Shown: positions 17,216 through 25,647, counted from the stretch's first letter. The stretch is DNA of 64,000 nucleotides from JAXLQL01 sp046331625 (GCA_046331625.1 JAXLQL010000029.1:1-64000), one strand, 5' to 3'. A program made the numbers and translations. The notes: generated from the sequence alone by a model not told the origin.

Positions 17216-18523
17216 TCAGGAACGCATGGAGTCGAGAACGCGCTGTAGCGCCGCTCGGGCCTTGGCTGCCGCCGCGCCGCCCGCAGCCGCGGCGAGCGGA
17301 TGCTGCTCCTCCACGTCCGCCGGCACGTCGAACAGCCGCCCGTCGTCATAGAGCTTGAATCGCTGATTCCGCGCGAAGCGCTGTAACTTCGTGTAAGCCT
17401 CTTTGTCGTGGCCCGGCCTCGGATCGAAATGGCTGTAGATCCAATCCCGGGGATTGCCTCTCTTTCCGCGCACCTGGGGCAGGAAACTGCGGCCATCGAA
17501 GATTTCCCTGGCGGGTAGGCGGATGCCGGCGGCCTCGGCAATGGTCGGATAGAAATCGGTGGAGTCCACCAGATCGTCGAGCACCTTGCCCTGCGGGGAC
17601 ACGCCCTTCCAGTTGGCGATCAGGGGCACGCGCGTACCGGCATCGGTGGTAAGCCCCTTGCCGCCGCGAATCTCCCGATCGCCGAGCCGCGACGTGATTG
17701 TCTTGTCGGTTCCGTTGTCGCTGTAGAAGAGAATCAGCGTGCGTTCGCGAAGCGCGAGCTTGTCCAGGTGCGAGACCATCCGGCCCACCACTTCATCCAT
17801 GTACTCCACCATGTCTTTGAAGTTCGCCCGGTCATTCTTCAGGCGGGCTGCGGTCCAGGTCTTGCTGCGAGGGGTGGCCATGAACGGACCGTGGGTCAAA
17901 GTCATCGGATAGTAAGCGAAGAAAGGCCGGTCGCGATTGCGCTCGATGAAGCGCATCAAATACTCGTTGAAGATGTCTTCGCCGAACTTGTCCTTCTGCT
18001 GCTTGTAGAGGCGGCCGTTCTCTTCGTAGGTCGGGTCGCCGTAGCGCGAGCCTTTCTCTTCGGTGTGGCCGGTGTGCCAGAGGCAGTACTCTTCGAAGCC
18101 CGAGTCCTTGGGCAGCTTGCCTTTGCCGCGCCATTCGGGCTCGAAGTCCGGAGGATTGTAGCTCCACAGTTGCCACTTGCCGGCGATGGCGGTCTTGTAT
18201 CCGGCTTCGGTGAAGGCGTGGCCGAAGGTACGCTCCTTCGGATCCATCACGCCGAAGGCGCGCCAGTTGCGCTGGTTGTACTTCCCGGTCATCAACTGGA
18301 CTCGCGTCGGGGTACAGAGGGGCTGGGCGTAGGCTTGGGTGAAACGAACTCCGGTCGCGGCCAGGCGGTCGAGATTGGGGGTCCGGTATGACGTGCTACC
18401 GTAGCAGCTCAGACACTCGTATCCGAGGTCGTCAGCCATCATCAAGAGGATGTTGGTGCGTGGCTGGGCTTGCGCCGCTGCCGCGGCTGCGGAGGCCAAG
18501 AAGGATCGTCGAGTGATTGGCAT
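17216..18523 (-). CDS. secreted sulfatase (formylglycine type) 1
   Basis: Sulfatases of this family hydrolyse sulfate esters, here probably of polysaccharides. A Tat-like signal TRRSFLASAAAAAAQAQ (residues 4-20) predicts export. The formylglycine site CTPTR appears in PLCTPTRVQLMTGKY, which matches CxPxR, and the metal-binding ADDLG lies near the N-terminus. It has 435 residues. No formylglycine-generating enzyme or anSME gene lies in the window, so its activation gene must be elsewhere. It starts only 9 bp from the divergent nucleoside hydrolase. Confidence 0.93.
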   Translation of the reverse strand: MPITRRSFLASAAAAAAQAQPRTNILLMMADDLGYECLSCYGSTSYRTPNLDRLAATGVRFTQAYAQPLCTPTRVQLMTGKYNQRNWRAFGVMDPKERTFGHAFTEAGYKTAIAGKWQLWSYNPPDFEPEWRGKGKLPKDSGFEEYCLWHTGHTEEKGSRYGDPTYEENGRLYKQQKDKFGEDIFNEYLMRFIERNRDRPFFAYYPMTLTHGPFMATPRSKTWTAARLKNDRANFKDMVEYMDEVVGRMVSHLDKLALRERTLILFYSDNGTDKTITSRLGDREIRGGKGLTTDAGTRVPLIANWKGVSPQGKVLDDLVDSTDFYPTIAEAAGIRLPAREIFDGRSFLPQVRGKRGNPRDWIYSHFDPRPGHDKEAYTKLQRFARNQRFKLYDDGRLFDVPADVEEQHPLAAAAGGAAAAKARAALQRVLDSMRS

Positions 18524-18532
18524 GATCGCACC

Positions 18533-19474
18533 ATGGTAATCCCGCCCGCTGCTCTTTTGCTCATGGCCGTTTCCCTACTGATCGACACCGATCCCGGCGC
18601 CTTCACCGACGACAACGCGGCGATCGCGATGCTGGCGCGGAGTCCGGAAAGGGTGCGGATCGCGGGCGTCACCACGGTGTCGGGGAATACATGGTCGGCG
18701 TTCGGGTCGGCGAGCGCTCGCAAGACGCTGGCGCTGCTGGGGCTGGATGTTCCGGTGCATACGGGAGCTCCGAAGCCGCTGCGGCACACGGCGGCGATGA
18801 GCCGGCGCGAGGGCAAGCTCGAATTCGCGGGGGCGTTTGCGCTGCCGAAGCCGAAGGCGGAGCGGACCACGGCAGTGGACTTTCTGATCGAATCGCTGGA
18901 GCGGCAGCCGGCGACGGTGCTGGCGATCGGTCCGCTGACGAATCTCGCACTGGCGTTGCGCAAGCGTCCGGCGATCGCTTCCCGGATCGAGAAGCTGGTG
19001 ATCATGGGCGGGAACGTCCGCGTGAAGGGGAACGTGACTCCGGCGGCGGAATTCAATTTCTGGTTCGATCCGGAAGCGGCGGACGAAGTGCTGCGGGCGC
19101 CGATCGCCCACCGCGTGTTGTTCGCGCTCGACGTTTGCAACAAGGTGGTGGTGACGCGCGAGGATTTCGATCGCGTGGTGGCAGCCGATACGCCGGTCAC
19201 GCGGCTCTATCGCGAGTCGTTCGGGAACGAGTACCCGGGGTTTTTGAAGGATGCGTCGGCGAAGACCTATCTGTGGGATGAGTTGGCGGCGGCGTATTTG
19301 ATCGATCCGGGGCTGTTCGAGACTGGGGAGCGAATGCGGCTGCGGGTGGAGACGAAGTTCGGCGAGAAGTACGGGGCAGTGGTGGAGGATCCGGGTGGGA
19401 CGGCGACCGAAGTCGTCTTGGGCGTGGACGCGGGCCGGGCGAAGGAACTGTACCGCGAGTTGTTGCGGCGATGA
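18533..19474 (+). CDS. inosine-uridine-preferring nucleoside hydrolase family protein
   Basis: This enzyme family cleaves the N-glycosidic bond of nucleosides. The calcium-binding motif appears as DTDPGAFTDDNAA (canonical DTDPGxDD with one extra residue). GPLTNLALAL and the later NFWFDPEAADEVL also match the family. The first 15 residues (MVIPPAALLLMAVSL) are hydrophobic and could act as a short signal, unless translation begins at ATG 18563. There are 313 residues from 18533. Neither start has a clear ribosome site. Confidence 0.85.
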   Translation: MVIPPAALLLMAVSLLIDTDPGAFTDDNAAIAMLARSPERVRIAGVTTVSGNTWSAFGSASARKTLALLGLDVPVHTGAPKPLRHTAAMSRREGKLEFAGAFALPKPKAERTTAVDFLIESLERQPATVLAIGPLTNLALALRKRPAIASRIEKLVIMGGNVRVKGNVTPAAEFNFWFDPEAADEVLRAPIAHRVLFALDVCNKVVVTREDFDRVVAADTPVTRLYRESFGNEYPGFLKDASAKTYLWDELAAAYLIDPGLFETGERMRLRVETKFGEKYGAVVEDPGGTATEVVLGVDAGRAKELYRELLRR

Positions 19475-19502
19475 GTCGGCGGGGCGCTGAGGCCCCGCCG
19501 AC
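19475..19502. terminator. bidirectional hairpin terminator
   Basis: Perfect arms GTCGGCGGGGC (19475-19485) and GCCCCGCCGAC (19492-19502) with a six-base loop sit directly after the nucleoside hydrolase stop and before the convergent helical-protein stop. No clear U-tract follows. Confidence 0.7.
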
Positions 19503-19515
19503 ACTCGCATAGAGA

Positions 19516-22293
19516 TTAGCCCAACGGGACCGTGCGCTTCTCTTCGGATTCCTGGCCGGCTTCCTGGCCGGGTTGAGCGGCAAGAGCGCGGTGCAGCGTA
19601 GTGAGGAGCTTGGTGGTGTCGAAGGGCTTCGTAAAGAACGCGTCGACACCGGAGAAGCGGCTGCGCATGCGGCTCATCAGACCGTTTTCGGCGGTGACCA
19701 TGACGATCGGGATGTGCTGCGTGGCGGCATCGGAGCGGAGCAGGTTGGCGAGCGTATAGCCGTCCATACCGGCCATGTTGGCGTTGAGGAGGACGAGGTC
19801 CACTTCCACCTCGCGCGCCAGGGGGGCCACTTCGAAAGCGTCGCTGGCCATGACGGTGCTGAAGCCGTTGCGATGCAGAGTGCGAGCGAAAACAGCGTTC
19901 GCCTTGGCGTCGTCATCCACCATGAGGACCGTCTTGCGGCTACGCAGGTCCTGGAGTGACCGGCCGGCGGGATCCTGGGGATCGGTTTGGACCAGCGTGG
20001 TCAGGTAGGGGATGGCTTCCGAGGGCCGGTGCAGGTTGAGCAGGGCCACGGCGAGGCTGCGGTCGCGCTCGGGATGCTCGGGTTGCGACTTGTAGTGCTC
20101 GACAGCCTGTTCGAGGGCGGCGCGATTGGAGCCGTCGTTGTTGAACAGGGCGTCGAGGTCGCCGAGGTCGAGCCAACTGCCGCACTTCTGGCAGCGGTGC
20201 GAGAGCGCCATGTCGCCGCAGACAACGCAGATCTCTTCCACGGGTTCGCGTTCCCAGATGGCGAGCCCGTCTGGCGTGGCCAAGACCGGGTCGATTTCTT
20301 CCTCGGCATCCTGGGCCGGGGCCGGATTCGCCCAGCTTTGCTTGGACCAGCTCTGCGCCGGAGCTTCATGCCGGTGCGGAATGGTTCCGGGCCGCGAAGG
20401 AGAACCGAACGCGGTGTGGTTGGCCATCGGATCGTAACCGATGTCCTCTCCCTCGCCTTCGTCGACGGAATTGGGACGCGTATCGGCAACCAAGCGCGCT
20501 TCGGCTTTGCGTTGCGAGCGGGCGGCGGTTTCGGCGGCCAGGGTGGCTTGCGCCAAGCGGGCAGCCTCGTGGCGCATGGCTTCCTGTTCGGCTTCTTCGC
20601 GGGCAGCGCGTTCGCGGGCGGCTTGCTCCCGAGCCGCGTGCTCACGGGCGGCCTGTTCACGAGCAGCATGTTCGCGGCGGATGGCCTCCTCGCGCGCAGC
20701 CTTCTCGCGAGCTTCGGCTTCGCGGCGGGCAGCTTCTTCGCGAGCGGCCTTCTCGCGAGCTTCGGCTTCGCGGCGGGCGGCTTCTTCGCGAGCAGCCTTC
20801 TCCCGAGCTTCGGCTTCACGGCGAGCGGCTTCTTCGCGAGCAGCCTTCTCGCGAGCTTCGGCTTCGCGGCGAGCGGCTTCTTCGCGAGCAGCCTTCTCGC
20901 GAGCTTCGGCTTCACGGCGAGCGGCTTCTTCGCGAGCAGCCTTCTCACGAGCTTCGGCTTCGCGCCGAGCGGCTTCTTCACGAGCAGCCTTTTCGCGAGC
21001 TTCGGCTTCGCGCCGAGCGGCTTCTTCACGAGCAGCCTTGTCGCGAGCTTCGGCTTCCTGGCGTTCGGCCTCTTCGCGTGCGGCCTTCTCCCGAGCTTCG
21101 GCTTCGCGGCGCTCGGCTTCCTCGCGAGCGGTCTTCTCGCGAGCTTCCGCTTCTTGGCGTTCGGCTTCCTGGCGTTCGGTTTCTTCGCGAGCGGCTTTCT
21201 CGCGGGCTTCGGCCTCGTGGCGTTCGGCTTCTTCGCGAGCGGCCTTCTCGCGGGCTTCGGCTTCGTGGCGCTCGGCTTCTTCGCGAGCGGCTTTCTCGCG
21301 AGCGGCTTTCTCGCGAGCGGCTTTCTCGCGAGCTTCCGCCTCGCGACGCTCGCCTTCTTCGCGAGCAGCCTTCTCGCGGGCCGCCGCATCGAGGCGCTCG
21401 GCCTCTTCGCGAGCAGCCTTCTCGCGGGCTTCGGCTTCGCGGCGTTCGGCCTCTTCGCGAGCCGCTCTCTCGCGAGCTTCGGCTTCGCGGCGCTCGGCCT
21501 GCTCACGGGCGGCTTTCTCGCGAGCCTCCGCCTCCTGGCGCTCGGCTTGCTCGCGGGCGGCCTTTTCGGCAGCCGCGCGATCTTCCACCACCGGCCCGCT
21601 GGCCGTGCCTTCCTTGCGGACCAGCCTGCCACGCGAAATGGCCGTGGTCATTTCGTTGCCCCACGTCTTCGCGACGGCGTCTTGAGCCGTGACCCATTCG
21701 TCATCGGAGAGCTGGTCAGGCTGATCGACGATCCGGAGCAGCGATTGCATCGGATGCTGGCCGGCCAGCAGCGTCTGCAACTCCTCATCGGCAAGCACGC
21801 CGCCGGCGGTGCGCTCGCGCAACGCGGCGATCGTCTTGTGGATCTCGACCACGGGCGCGAAGTCCGCCTTCTCTTTGTGTCCGATGCCGGCCACACTGTC
21901 GAGAATGGCGTTCACCGCTTCCACGCGGCGGCGCTCTTCTTCTTGACGCTTCCGCTCTTCTTCCTGGCGGCGGCGCTCCTCTTCCTGGCGGCGCAGTTCT
22001 TCGGCCACGGCGACGCGGGCCGACTCGACGATGTCTTCCAACTGCTTGAGGGTGGTGATTTCGTCGACGTCCACCGCCGGCGCACCCAGCCCCTTGGCCG
22101 TTTCGGCTACCGCCAGACGGTGTTCGCAGAACCGCTTGCGGAGTGAGAAGCAGTTTTCCAGGTCCTGCTCCCGTGGCACGCCACCACGCCGGTAGACCTC
22201 GACGATCGCCCGGATGAAGGCCTCCAGTTGTTGTTCGTAACTTTTACGGAAACTGTCCTGGTCTGTAGACAGCCGCTCCAAAGAGACGGTCAT
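19516..22293 (-). CDS. long charged-helix repeat protein with zinc ribbon and degenerate receiver domain
   Basis: A 925-residue cytoplasmic protein. Residues 1-235 are a helical head. About 236-600 are a charged Ala/Arg/Glu helix whose core is a 16-residue repeat (AREKAAREEAARREAE, at least six near-identical copies), likely a single alpha-helix or coiled coil. A four-cysteine ribbon (CVVC...CQKC) lies near 695-715, then a TPR-like stretch, then a CheY-like receiver at 787-893. The receiver keeps the acidic pocket (VDDD), the Thr (VMVTAENG) and the Lys (FFTKPF), but the phospho-acceptor is Asn837 (VLLNANMAGMDG) instead of Asp, so classical phosphorylation is unlikely. The function is unknown. 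Confidence 0.85.
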   Translation of the reverse strand: MTVSLERLSTDQDSFRKSYEQQLEAFIRAIVEVYRRGGVPREQDLENCFSLRKRFCEHRLAVAETAKGLGAPAVDVDEITTLKQLEDIVESARVAVAEELRRQEEERRRQEEERKRQEEERRRVEAVNAILDSVAGIGHKEKADFAPVVEIHKTIAALRERTAGGVLADEELQTLLAGQHPMQSLLRIVDQPDQLSDDEWVTAQDAVAKTWGNEMTTAISRGRLVRKEGTASGPVVEDRAAAEKAAREQAERQEAEAREKAAREQAERREAEARERAAREEAERREAEAREKAAREEAERLDAAAREKAAREEGERREAEAREKAAREKAAREKAAREEAERHEAEAREKAAREEAERHEAEAREKAAREETERQEAERQEAEAREKTAREEAERREAEAREKAAREEAERQEAEARDKAAREEAARREAEAREKAAREEAARREAEAREKAAREEAARREAEAREKAAREEAARREAEAREKAAREEAARREAEAREKAAREEAARREAEAREKAAREEAARREAEAREKAAREEAIRREHAAREQAAREHAAREQAARERAAREEAEQEAMRHEAARLAQATLAAETAARSQRKAEARLVADTRPNSVDEGEGEDIGYDPMANHTAFGSPSRPGTIPHRHEAPAQSWSKQSWANPAPAQDAEEEIDPVLATPDGLAIWEREPVEEICVVCGDMALSHRCQKCGSWLDLGDLDALFNNDGSNRAALEQAVEHYKSQPEHPERDRSLAVALLNLHRPSEAIPYLTTLVQTDPQDPAGRSLQDLRSRKTVLMVDDDAKANAVFARTLHRNGFSTVMASDAFEVAPLAREVEVDLVLLNANMAGMDGYTLANLLRSDAATQHIPIVMVTAENGLMSRMRSRFSGVDAFFTKPFDTTKLLTTLHRALAAQPGQEAGQESEEKRTVPLG
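20690..21560. repeat. 48-bp tandem repeat array inside the coding region
   Basis: The DNA encoding the helical rod is a near-periodic 48-bp repeat, best preserved at about 20690-21050 and more degenerate to 21560. Unit copies differ by scattered substitutions and by 15-bp partial units. Because the unit is a multiple of three, copy number can change without a frame change, so rod length may vary between strains. Confidence 0.85.
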
Positions 22294-22497
22294 GACGCTC
22301 CTCCCTCGACTCGAAAAACCCGCAAGTCCGCCGCTTCCGGCGAACCGGTACTAGAGTGGGTTGATCCCAATCTACTAGCTGACCCTGGATCTCGGGAATC
22401 CAGGATTCACCTTAGAACGGTCCTAGAGTATTTCTGAGGCTCGCTTTGGTACCACCCGGCAACCGCCCCCCCTGTGAGATGGTAGAGTGTTCCTGGC
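22294..22497. promoter_or_regulatory. divergent intergenic region with a small hairpin
   Basis: This 204-bp gap separates the divergent helical-rod gene and the PepSY pair and should hold both promoters. It contains a hairpin with arms CCTGGAT and ATCCAGG near 22383-22403. No confident -35/-10 pair was assigned. Confidence 0.35.
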
Positions 22498-23055
22498 ATG
22501 CTTTCGAAACTGATCCGGCGCACCCATCTCTACCTGGCGCTGTTCCTCACTCCGTGGGTCCTCATGTACATGGCGAGCACTTTCGTCATGAATCACCGTA
22601 CTCTGTTTCGCGGCCACAAACCACCCCCGCCTCGGTGGGAGAAACTGAGCGAGACCGAGTACCACGGCGAGCCTTCAGGACCTGCCATCCTCTCAAGTCT
22701 CGGAATCGAGGGCGCTCATCAGGCGCAGAACCGCGACGGCCGCCTGGTGATCCAACGCAATGACGCCTTCCGGCCCGTTCGCGTGACTCTCGAAGCGAGC
22801 CGCCTCACCGTGGAACGCCAACACTTCGAGGGCGCCGCCTGGCTCGAGCGAATGCACCGGCGGCGCGGTTTCCAGACGCCCTACCTCCTAGACGACACCT
22901 GGGCGTTCCTGGTGGACCTGTTCATCGCCGGGGTCCTGTTCTGGGCCTTATCCGGTCTCTGGATGTGGTGGGAGATGAAGGTGACGCGGCGCTGGGGTAC
23001 GGCGTTCTTGCTCGGTGGGGTTGCGTTGTTCGCCGTATTCCTGGGGGTGCTGTAG
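22498..23055 (+). CDS. PepSY-associated-type inner-membrane protein 1
   Basis: A 185-residue protein. An N-terminal RRTHLYLALFLTPWVLMY segment (residues 7-24) matches the RxxHLYLGL helix of PepSY-associated membrane proteins, followed by a periplasmic part and two C-terminal helices (about 140-160 and 168-184). The conserved HRRRGF is near residue 120. Homologous families include iron-regulated membrane proteins and reductase-like proteins; a specific role cannot be assigned. Its TAG stop overlaps the GTG start of the next gene by one base, so both are probably made together. Confidence 0.7.
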   Translation: MLSKLIRRTHLYLALFLTPWVLMYMASTFVMNHRTLFRGHKPPPPRWEKLSETEYHGEPSGPAILSSLGIEGAHQAQNRDGRLVIQRNDAFRPVRVTLEASRLTVERQHFEGAAWLERMHRRRGFQTPYLLDDTWAFLVDLFIAGVLFWALSGLWMWWEMKVTRRWGTAFLLGGVALFAVFLGVL

Positions 23056-23654
23056 TGCGGTTCCTCCACCTGTGCCGCCGCGTTCATCTTTACTTGGGAC
23101 TGGTTCTGCTGCCGTGGTTCCTCATGTATGGGCTCAGTTCGGTCCCGTTCAGCCACGGCCAATATTTCGAGCAACGATTCACAGCGTCAGGCCAACCGCG
23201 TTGGAAACAAAGGTTCGACAAGCCCTACGACATTCCGGTTCCCGCAGGCGATGAGTTGCGGGCGTTCGCCGACCATGTGGTGAGCGAGCATGGGCTGAGC
23301 GGAACGTATGGAGCTTATCGGCAGGGTCCGGATCAGGTAAATGTCTATGTTTGGCGGCCATTTCAGTCGACACAATTGAAGTATTACGTCAAAGATAGGC
23401 GCTTGGTGGCGGAGGACGCGACGTTTCGGGCGGATCACTTCCTGACGGGGCTCCACGCCAAGGGTGGGTTCGAGCAGGCGGGGTTCTTCAACTGGCTGTG
23501 GGGCGCGGTGGTGGATCTGGTGTGCCTGGCGATGGTGCTGTGGATCGTGACGGGGCTGTTTATGTGGTGGAAACTGCCGAGCACCCGGGCTTGGGGATGG
23601 GTGGCGTTGGCTGGCGGGTGGGTGAGCTTTGCGCTGTTTCTGTGGAAGCTATGA
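23055..23654 (+). CDS. PepSY-associated-type inner-membrane protein 2
   Basis: A 199-residue paralogue of the preceding protein: RRVHLYLGLVLLPWFLMY at residues 8-25, a periplasmic domain with a HLHAKGGF-like region (GLHAKGGF), then two C-terminal helices ending GLFMWWKLPS and a last hydrophobic stretch. A GTG start at 23055 (TAGTG overlap) is chosen over an ORF start further upstream inside gene 1, because homology with gene 1 begins there. The tandem pair suggests a heterodimer. Confidence 0.7.
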   Translation: MRFLHLCRRVHLYLGLVLLPWFLMYGLSSVPFSHGQYFEQRFTASGQPRWKQRFDKPYDIPVPAGDELRAFADHVVSEHGLSGTYGAYRQGPDQVNVYVWRPFQSTQLKYYVKDRRLVAEDATFRADHFLTGLHAKGGFEQAGFFNWLWGAVVDLVCLAMVLWIVTGLFMWWKLPSTRAWGWVALAGGWVSFALFLWKL

Positions 23655-23784
23655 GGAAAAAGCCCCTGTCACTTTCGGCATTGTTTGGCGTGTAGGCCGT
23701 CAACATTACTTGGCGGAACCACCGAGGGCTGGGCGGAGGGGAGGTTGCGCAAAACGTGTCGCCATGCGGATGGGTTTTGCAATA

Positions 23785-24063
23785 GCGCGGACGCAAAGTG
23801 CGGTTGCTCGGCGTCCAGGCGGGGCAGTTGAGCAGCTTCGAAGGGCAGTTGGATCTCCTGGGCGGCGTGCAGAACGGCAAACGGCAACGGGCCTAGTCCG
23901 CGGTGGACCGCATGCGCGACAAGTTCGGCGATGCGGCCATTGCGCTGGCCAGCAGGATGCAAGGCAACTTCAACCACCCCGGCCTTTCACGTGCTACCCT
24001 CCGGCAACCATATTGCGCTGGCCAGCAGGATGCAAGGCAACTTCAACCGCCTATTGCACGACG
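23785..24063 (+). pseudogene. C-terminal remnant of a Y-family DNA polymerase (DinB-like) with a 37-bp duplication
   Basis: Reading from about 23785 gives RGRKVRLLGVQ, then SSFEGQLDLL, an in-frame TAG, then VDRMRDKFGDAAIALASRM. These blocks match the end of the little-finger domain of bacterial Pol IV enzymes (RKVRLLGV...EGQ.DLL...DR.RD.FG). No catalytic domains are present upstream, and the frame is broken. The 37 bp coding for ALASRMQGNFN occur twice (23939-23975 and 24012-24048, 73 bp apart). The assignment rests on family recognition by eye. Confidence 0.55.
23939..24048 (+). repeat. two direct copies of a 37-bp sequence
   Basis: ATTGCGCTGGCCAGCAGGAT and the following 17 bases are identical at 23939-23975 and 24012-24048. 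The 36 bp between them appear unrelated. The repeat lies within the polymerase remnant. Confidence 0.9.
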
Positions 24064-24148
24064 CGCTAGAGCACGCGAGAAACCCGTCTCGGGGCCGGGT
24101 AACCCCAAGTCCGCCAGAGACTGACGGGCGTATGCGCATAATGTAGAC

Positions 24149-24760
24149 GTGATCCTGCGGAAGCTTACTCTCCTAGGCGCGCTGGTCGTCGCGTCCCTTG
24201 CCTACGGCGCTGACGATCTGGAATCGGCATATCAAGAGCTGGTCGAAAGGGTGACAAAGGGAGATCCGGCCGTTGACGGCCGTGCCCTCCGCATGGCTTG
24301 CCTGCAGGCCAGCCGTTGCGACGCGCGCGGAGAGAACAAGGATCTGCTCGCCCTCCGCCAAGAGCTGCAGTCGAAAAACTTCAAGAAGGCCGCGGACATG
24401 GCGGAGAAGATGATCAAGCGCGGGTTTGTGAATATCCGCGCACACGCGATGGCGGCCCAGGCGTTTGGCGGGCTCGGCAACAAGGAGAAGGCCAAGTTTC
24501 ACGATGGCGTCACTTCTATGCTGATCCGCTCCATCCTGTCGTCAGGCGACGGCAAGTCTCAAGCCACGGCATTTGAAGTGATTGGCACCTTCGAGGAGTA
24601 CATCACCATGGAGGTGCTGGGGCTCCCGCCTTTCGGCCAGCAGTCGCTCATCACGGGTACGCCGCACAACTGGGATCGAATCGAAGTGAATGATCCGAAG
24701 AGCGGCGCGAAGGTCGCTGTTTTTTTCAACATCGACGCATTCTATCCGCCCAAGCTCTGA
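24149..24760 (+). CDS. exported DUF4919-like protein
   Basis: A 203-residue protein with a signal peptide (LTLLGALVVASLAYG, about residues 6-20), a helical TPR-like middle, then SSGDGKSQATAFEVIGTFEE (about 131-150), MEVLGLPPFGQQSL and a closing VFFNIDAFY. These resemble the DUF4919 family (GDGKS..TAF.VI...EEY..L..LGL...Q.L...yFNID). The family's function is unknown. A GTG start at 24149 is used because the signal peptide begins there. No partner gene is adjacent. Confidence 0.7.
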   Translation: MILRKLTLLGALVVASLAYGADDLESAYQELVERVTKGDPAVDGRALRMACLQASRCDARGENKDLLALRQELQSKNFKKAADMAEKMIKRGFVNIRAHAMAAQAFGGLGNKEKAKFHDGVTSMLIRSILSSGDGKSQATAFEVIGTFEEYITMEVLGLPPFGQQSLITGTPHNWDRIEVNDPKSGAKVAVFFNIDAFYPPKL

Positions 24761-25057
24761 AAACGCTGGTGTGCGTGGTCCGCGCGGAGGCTCCCCACCT
24801 TCGTTTGTGGCCCCCAGCCGCATTCTGCTGGTACGGCGCCCTACCATAGTCCCGGTCTTCAAGACCCTGCGCGACAAGTCATTCCTTATCCTCCTGAGCG
24901 AGGAGTTTGGGGCCAATTTCCGAATGGCCGCCCATCCACTTGGAAGGCCACATGCGCAGCGTCATGCGACCCCGTGGACCCAGCCGCGACCTCCAATCGT
25001 CGCTCCAGCCTGTCGGGTTAGAGATCTACGGCCGCATGATTGGGTACTCTGTCTGAA
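24761..25057. other. no recognisable gene
   Basis: About 300 bp between the DUF4919-like gene and the truncated DUF5946-like ORF. Open frames here have no recognisable motif, and no repeat, RNA or strong hairpin was seen. It looks like decayed intergenic DNA. Confidence 0.4.
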
Positions 25058-25216
25058 ATGGAGACCATACGCGCGGCATACGATGAGGTCTACGTTTACG
25101 CGATGGCGCGGCCCGGATTTATCCTGCAATATGTAGCTGATGCCACCATGGTGCAGACCGCGACCGTCGATACAAAACCGATCGCGATCGACCAGCCGCC
25201 GGGCGCAGCCGCATGA
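25058..25216 (+). pseudogene. truncated DUF5946-like gene
   Basis: A 52-codon ORF reads METIRAAYDEVYVYAMARPG, then FILQYVADATMVQTATVDTK and PIA, before a short unrelated end. DUF5946 proteins start with a very similar Y.ELY.YTM.RPGFILQHV.DA..AQT...TKPI block and continue for roughly another hundred residues, which are missing here. It is probably a 5' fragment left by deletion or frameshift. The identification is from memory of the family. Confidence 0.5.
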
Positions 25217-25242
25217 ACAACCGAAATCGGTGGCGCACTGCC

Positions 25243-25647
25243 TCAGCGGATGAACTGAATTCTGTAATCGGGTTGTGCAGCCAGAGCATCGAACTCGTGA
25301 TGATCTGCCGTGAGGATGGTTGCTTCCAGGCGCGCGGCCAGCTCAATGGCGAAACAGTCAGCCAATGAAACCCTCCGCAGACGAGCTTTCAGAGTTCCAG
25401 CAGCTTGCCATACAACCGGAGCGAGGCTCGCATCCTCGATCACGCCCAGCGTTGCCAGGTCCGCCACCGCTTGCAGGGCATCCTGCCGGTTTGCAGTCCG
25501 TTCGAAGTCGTAGAACACCTCACAGAGATTGAGCGCGTGAGCGTAACATTGCGACTCGGAGTCGAGGAGGATCTCGGCTACCGCATCGGCGCCGGGCTCG
25601 CCGCGAAGGAACGCGATCATAGCGCTCGCATCGAGGACAAAGATCAC
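25243..25647 (-). CDS. vapC: PIN-domain ribonuclease toxin, VapC type
   Basis: VapC toxins are Mg-dependent RNases. The acidic active-site residues are all present: Asp in FVLDASA (residue 6), Glu in NLCEVFYD (about 43), Asp in SLADCFA (about 97) and Asp in LTADHHEF (about 115). It has 134 residues, the usual length. The start codon overlaps the antitoxin stop as ATGA, the classical antitoxin-first arrangement. Confidence 0.92.
   Translation of the reverse strand: MIFVLDASAMIAFLRGEPGADAVAEILLDSESQCYAHALNLCEVFYDFERTANRQDALQAVADLATLGVIEDASLAPVVWQAAGTLKARLRRVSLADCFAIELAARLEATILTADHHEFDALAAQPDYRIQFIR

Noticed and set aside
20441..21685. 414-codon ORF (SRAAFSRASASRR repeats) in the same region
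   Set aside because: Also a by-product of the tandem repeat on the opposite strand; no start signal or recognisable domain.
19987..22146. 719-codon ORF antisense to the helical-rod gene, rich in Phe/Gly/Leu/Ala/Ser repeats
   Set aside because: It is the mirror image of the 48-bp repeat encoding AREKAAREEA. Repeats of codon-sized units keep several frames open, and the sense protein has recognisable ribbon and receiver domains while the antisense one has none.
23939..24048. Attachment sites or a CRISPR pair from the two 37-bp repeats
   Set aside because: Only two copies 73 bp apart, no integrase or cas gene, and the sequence codes for the end of a polymerase-like remnant.
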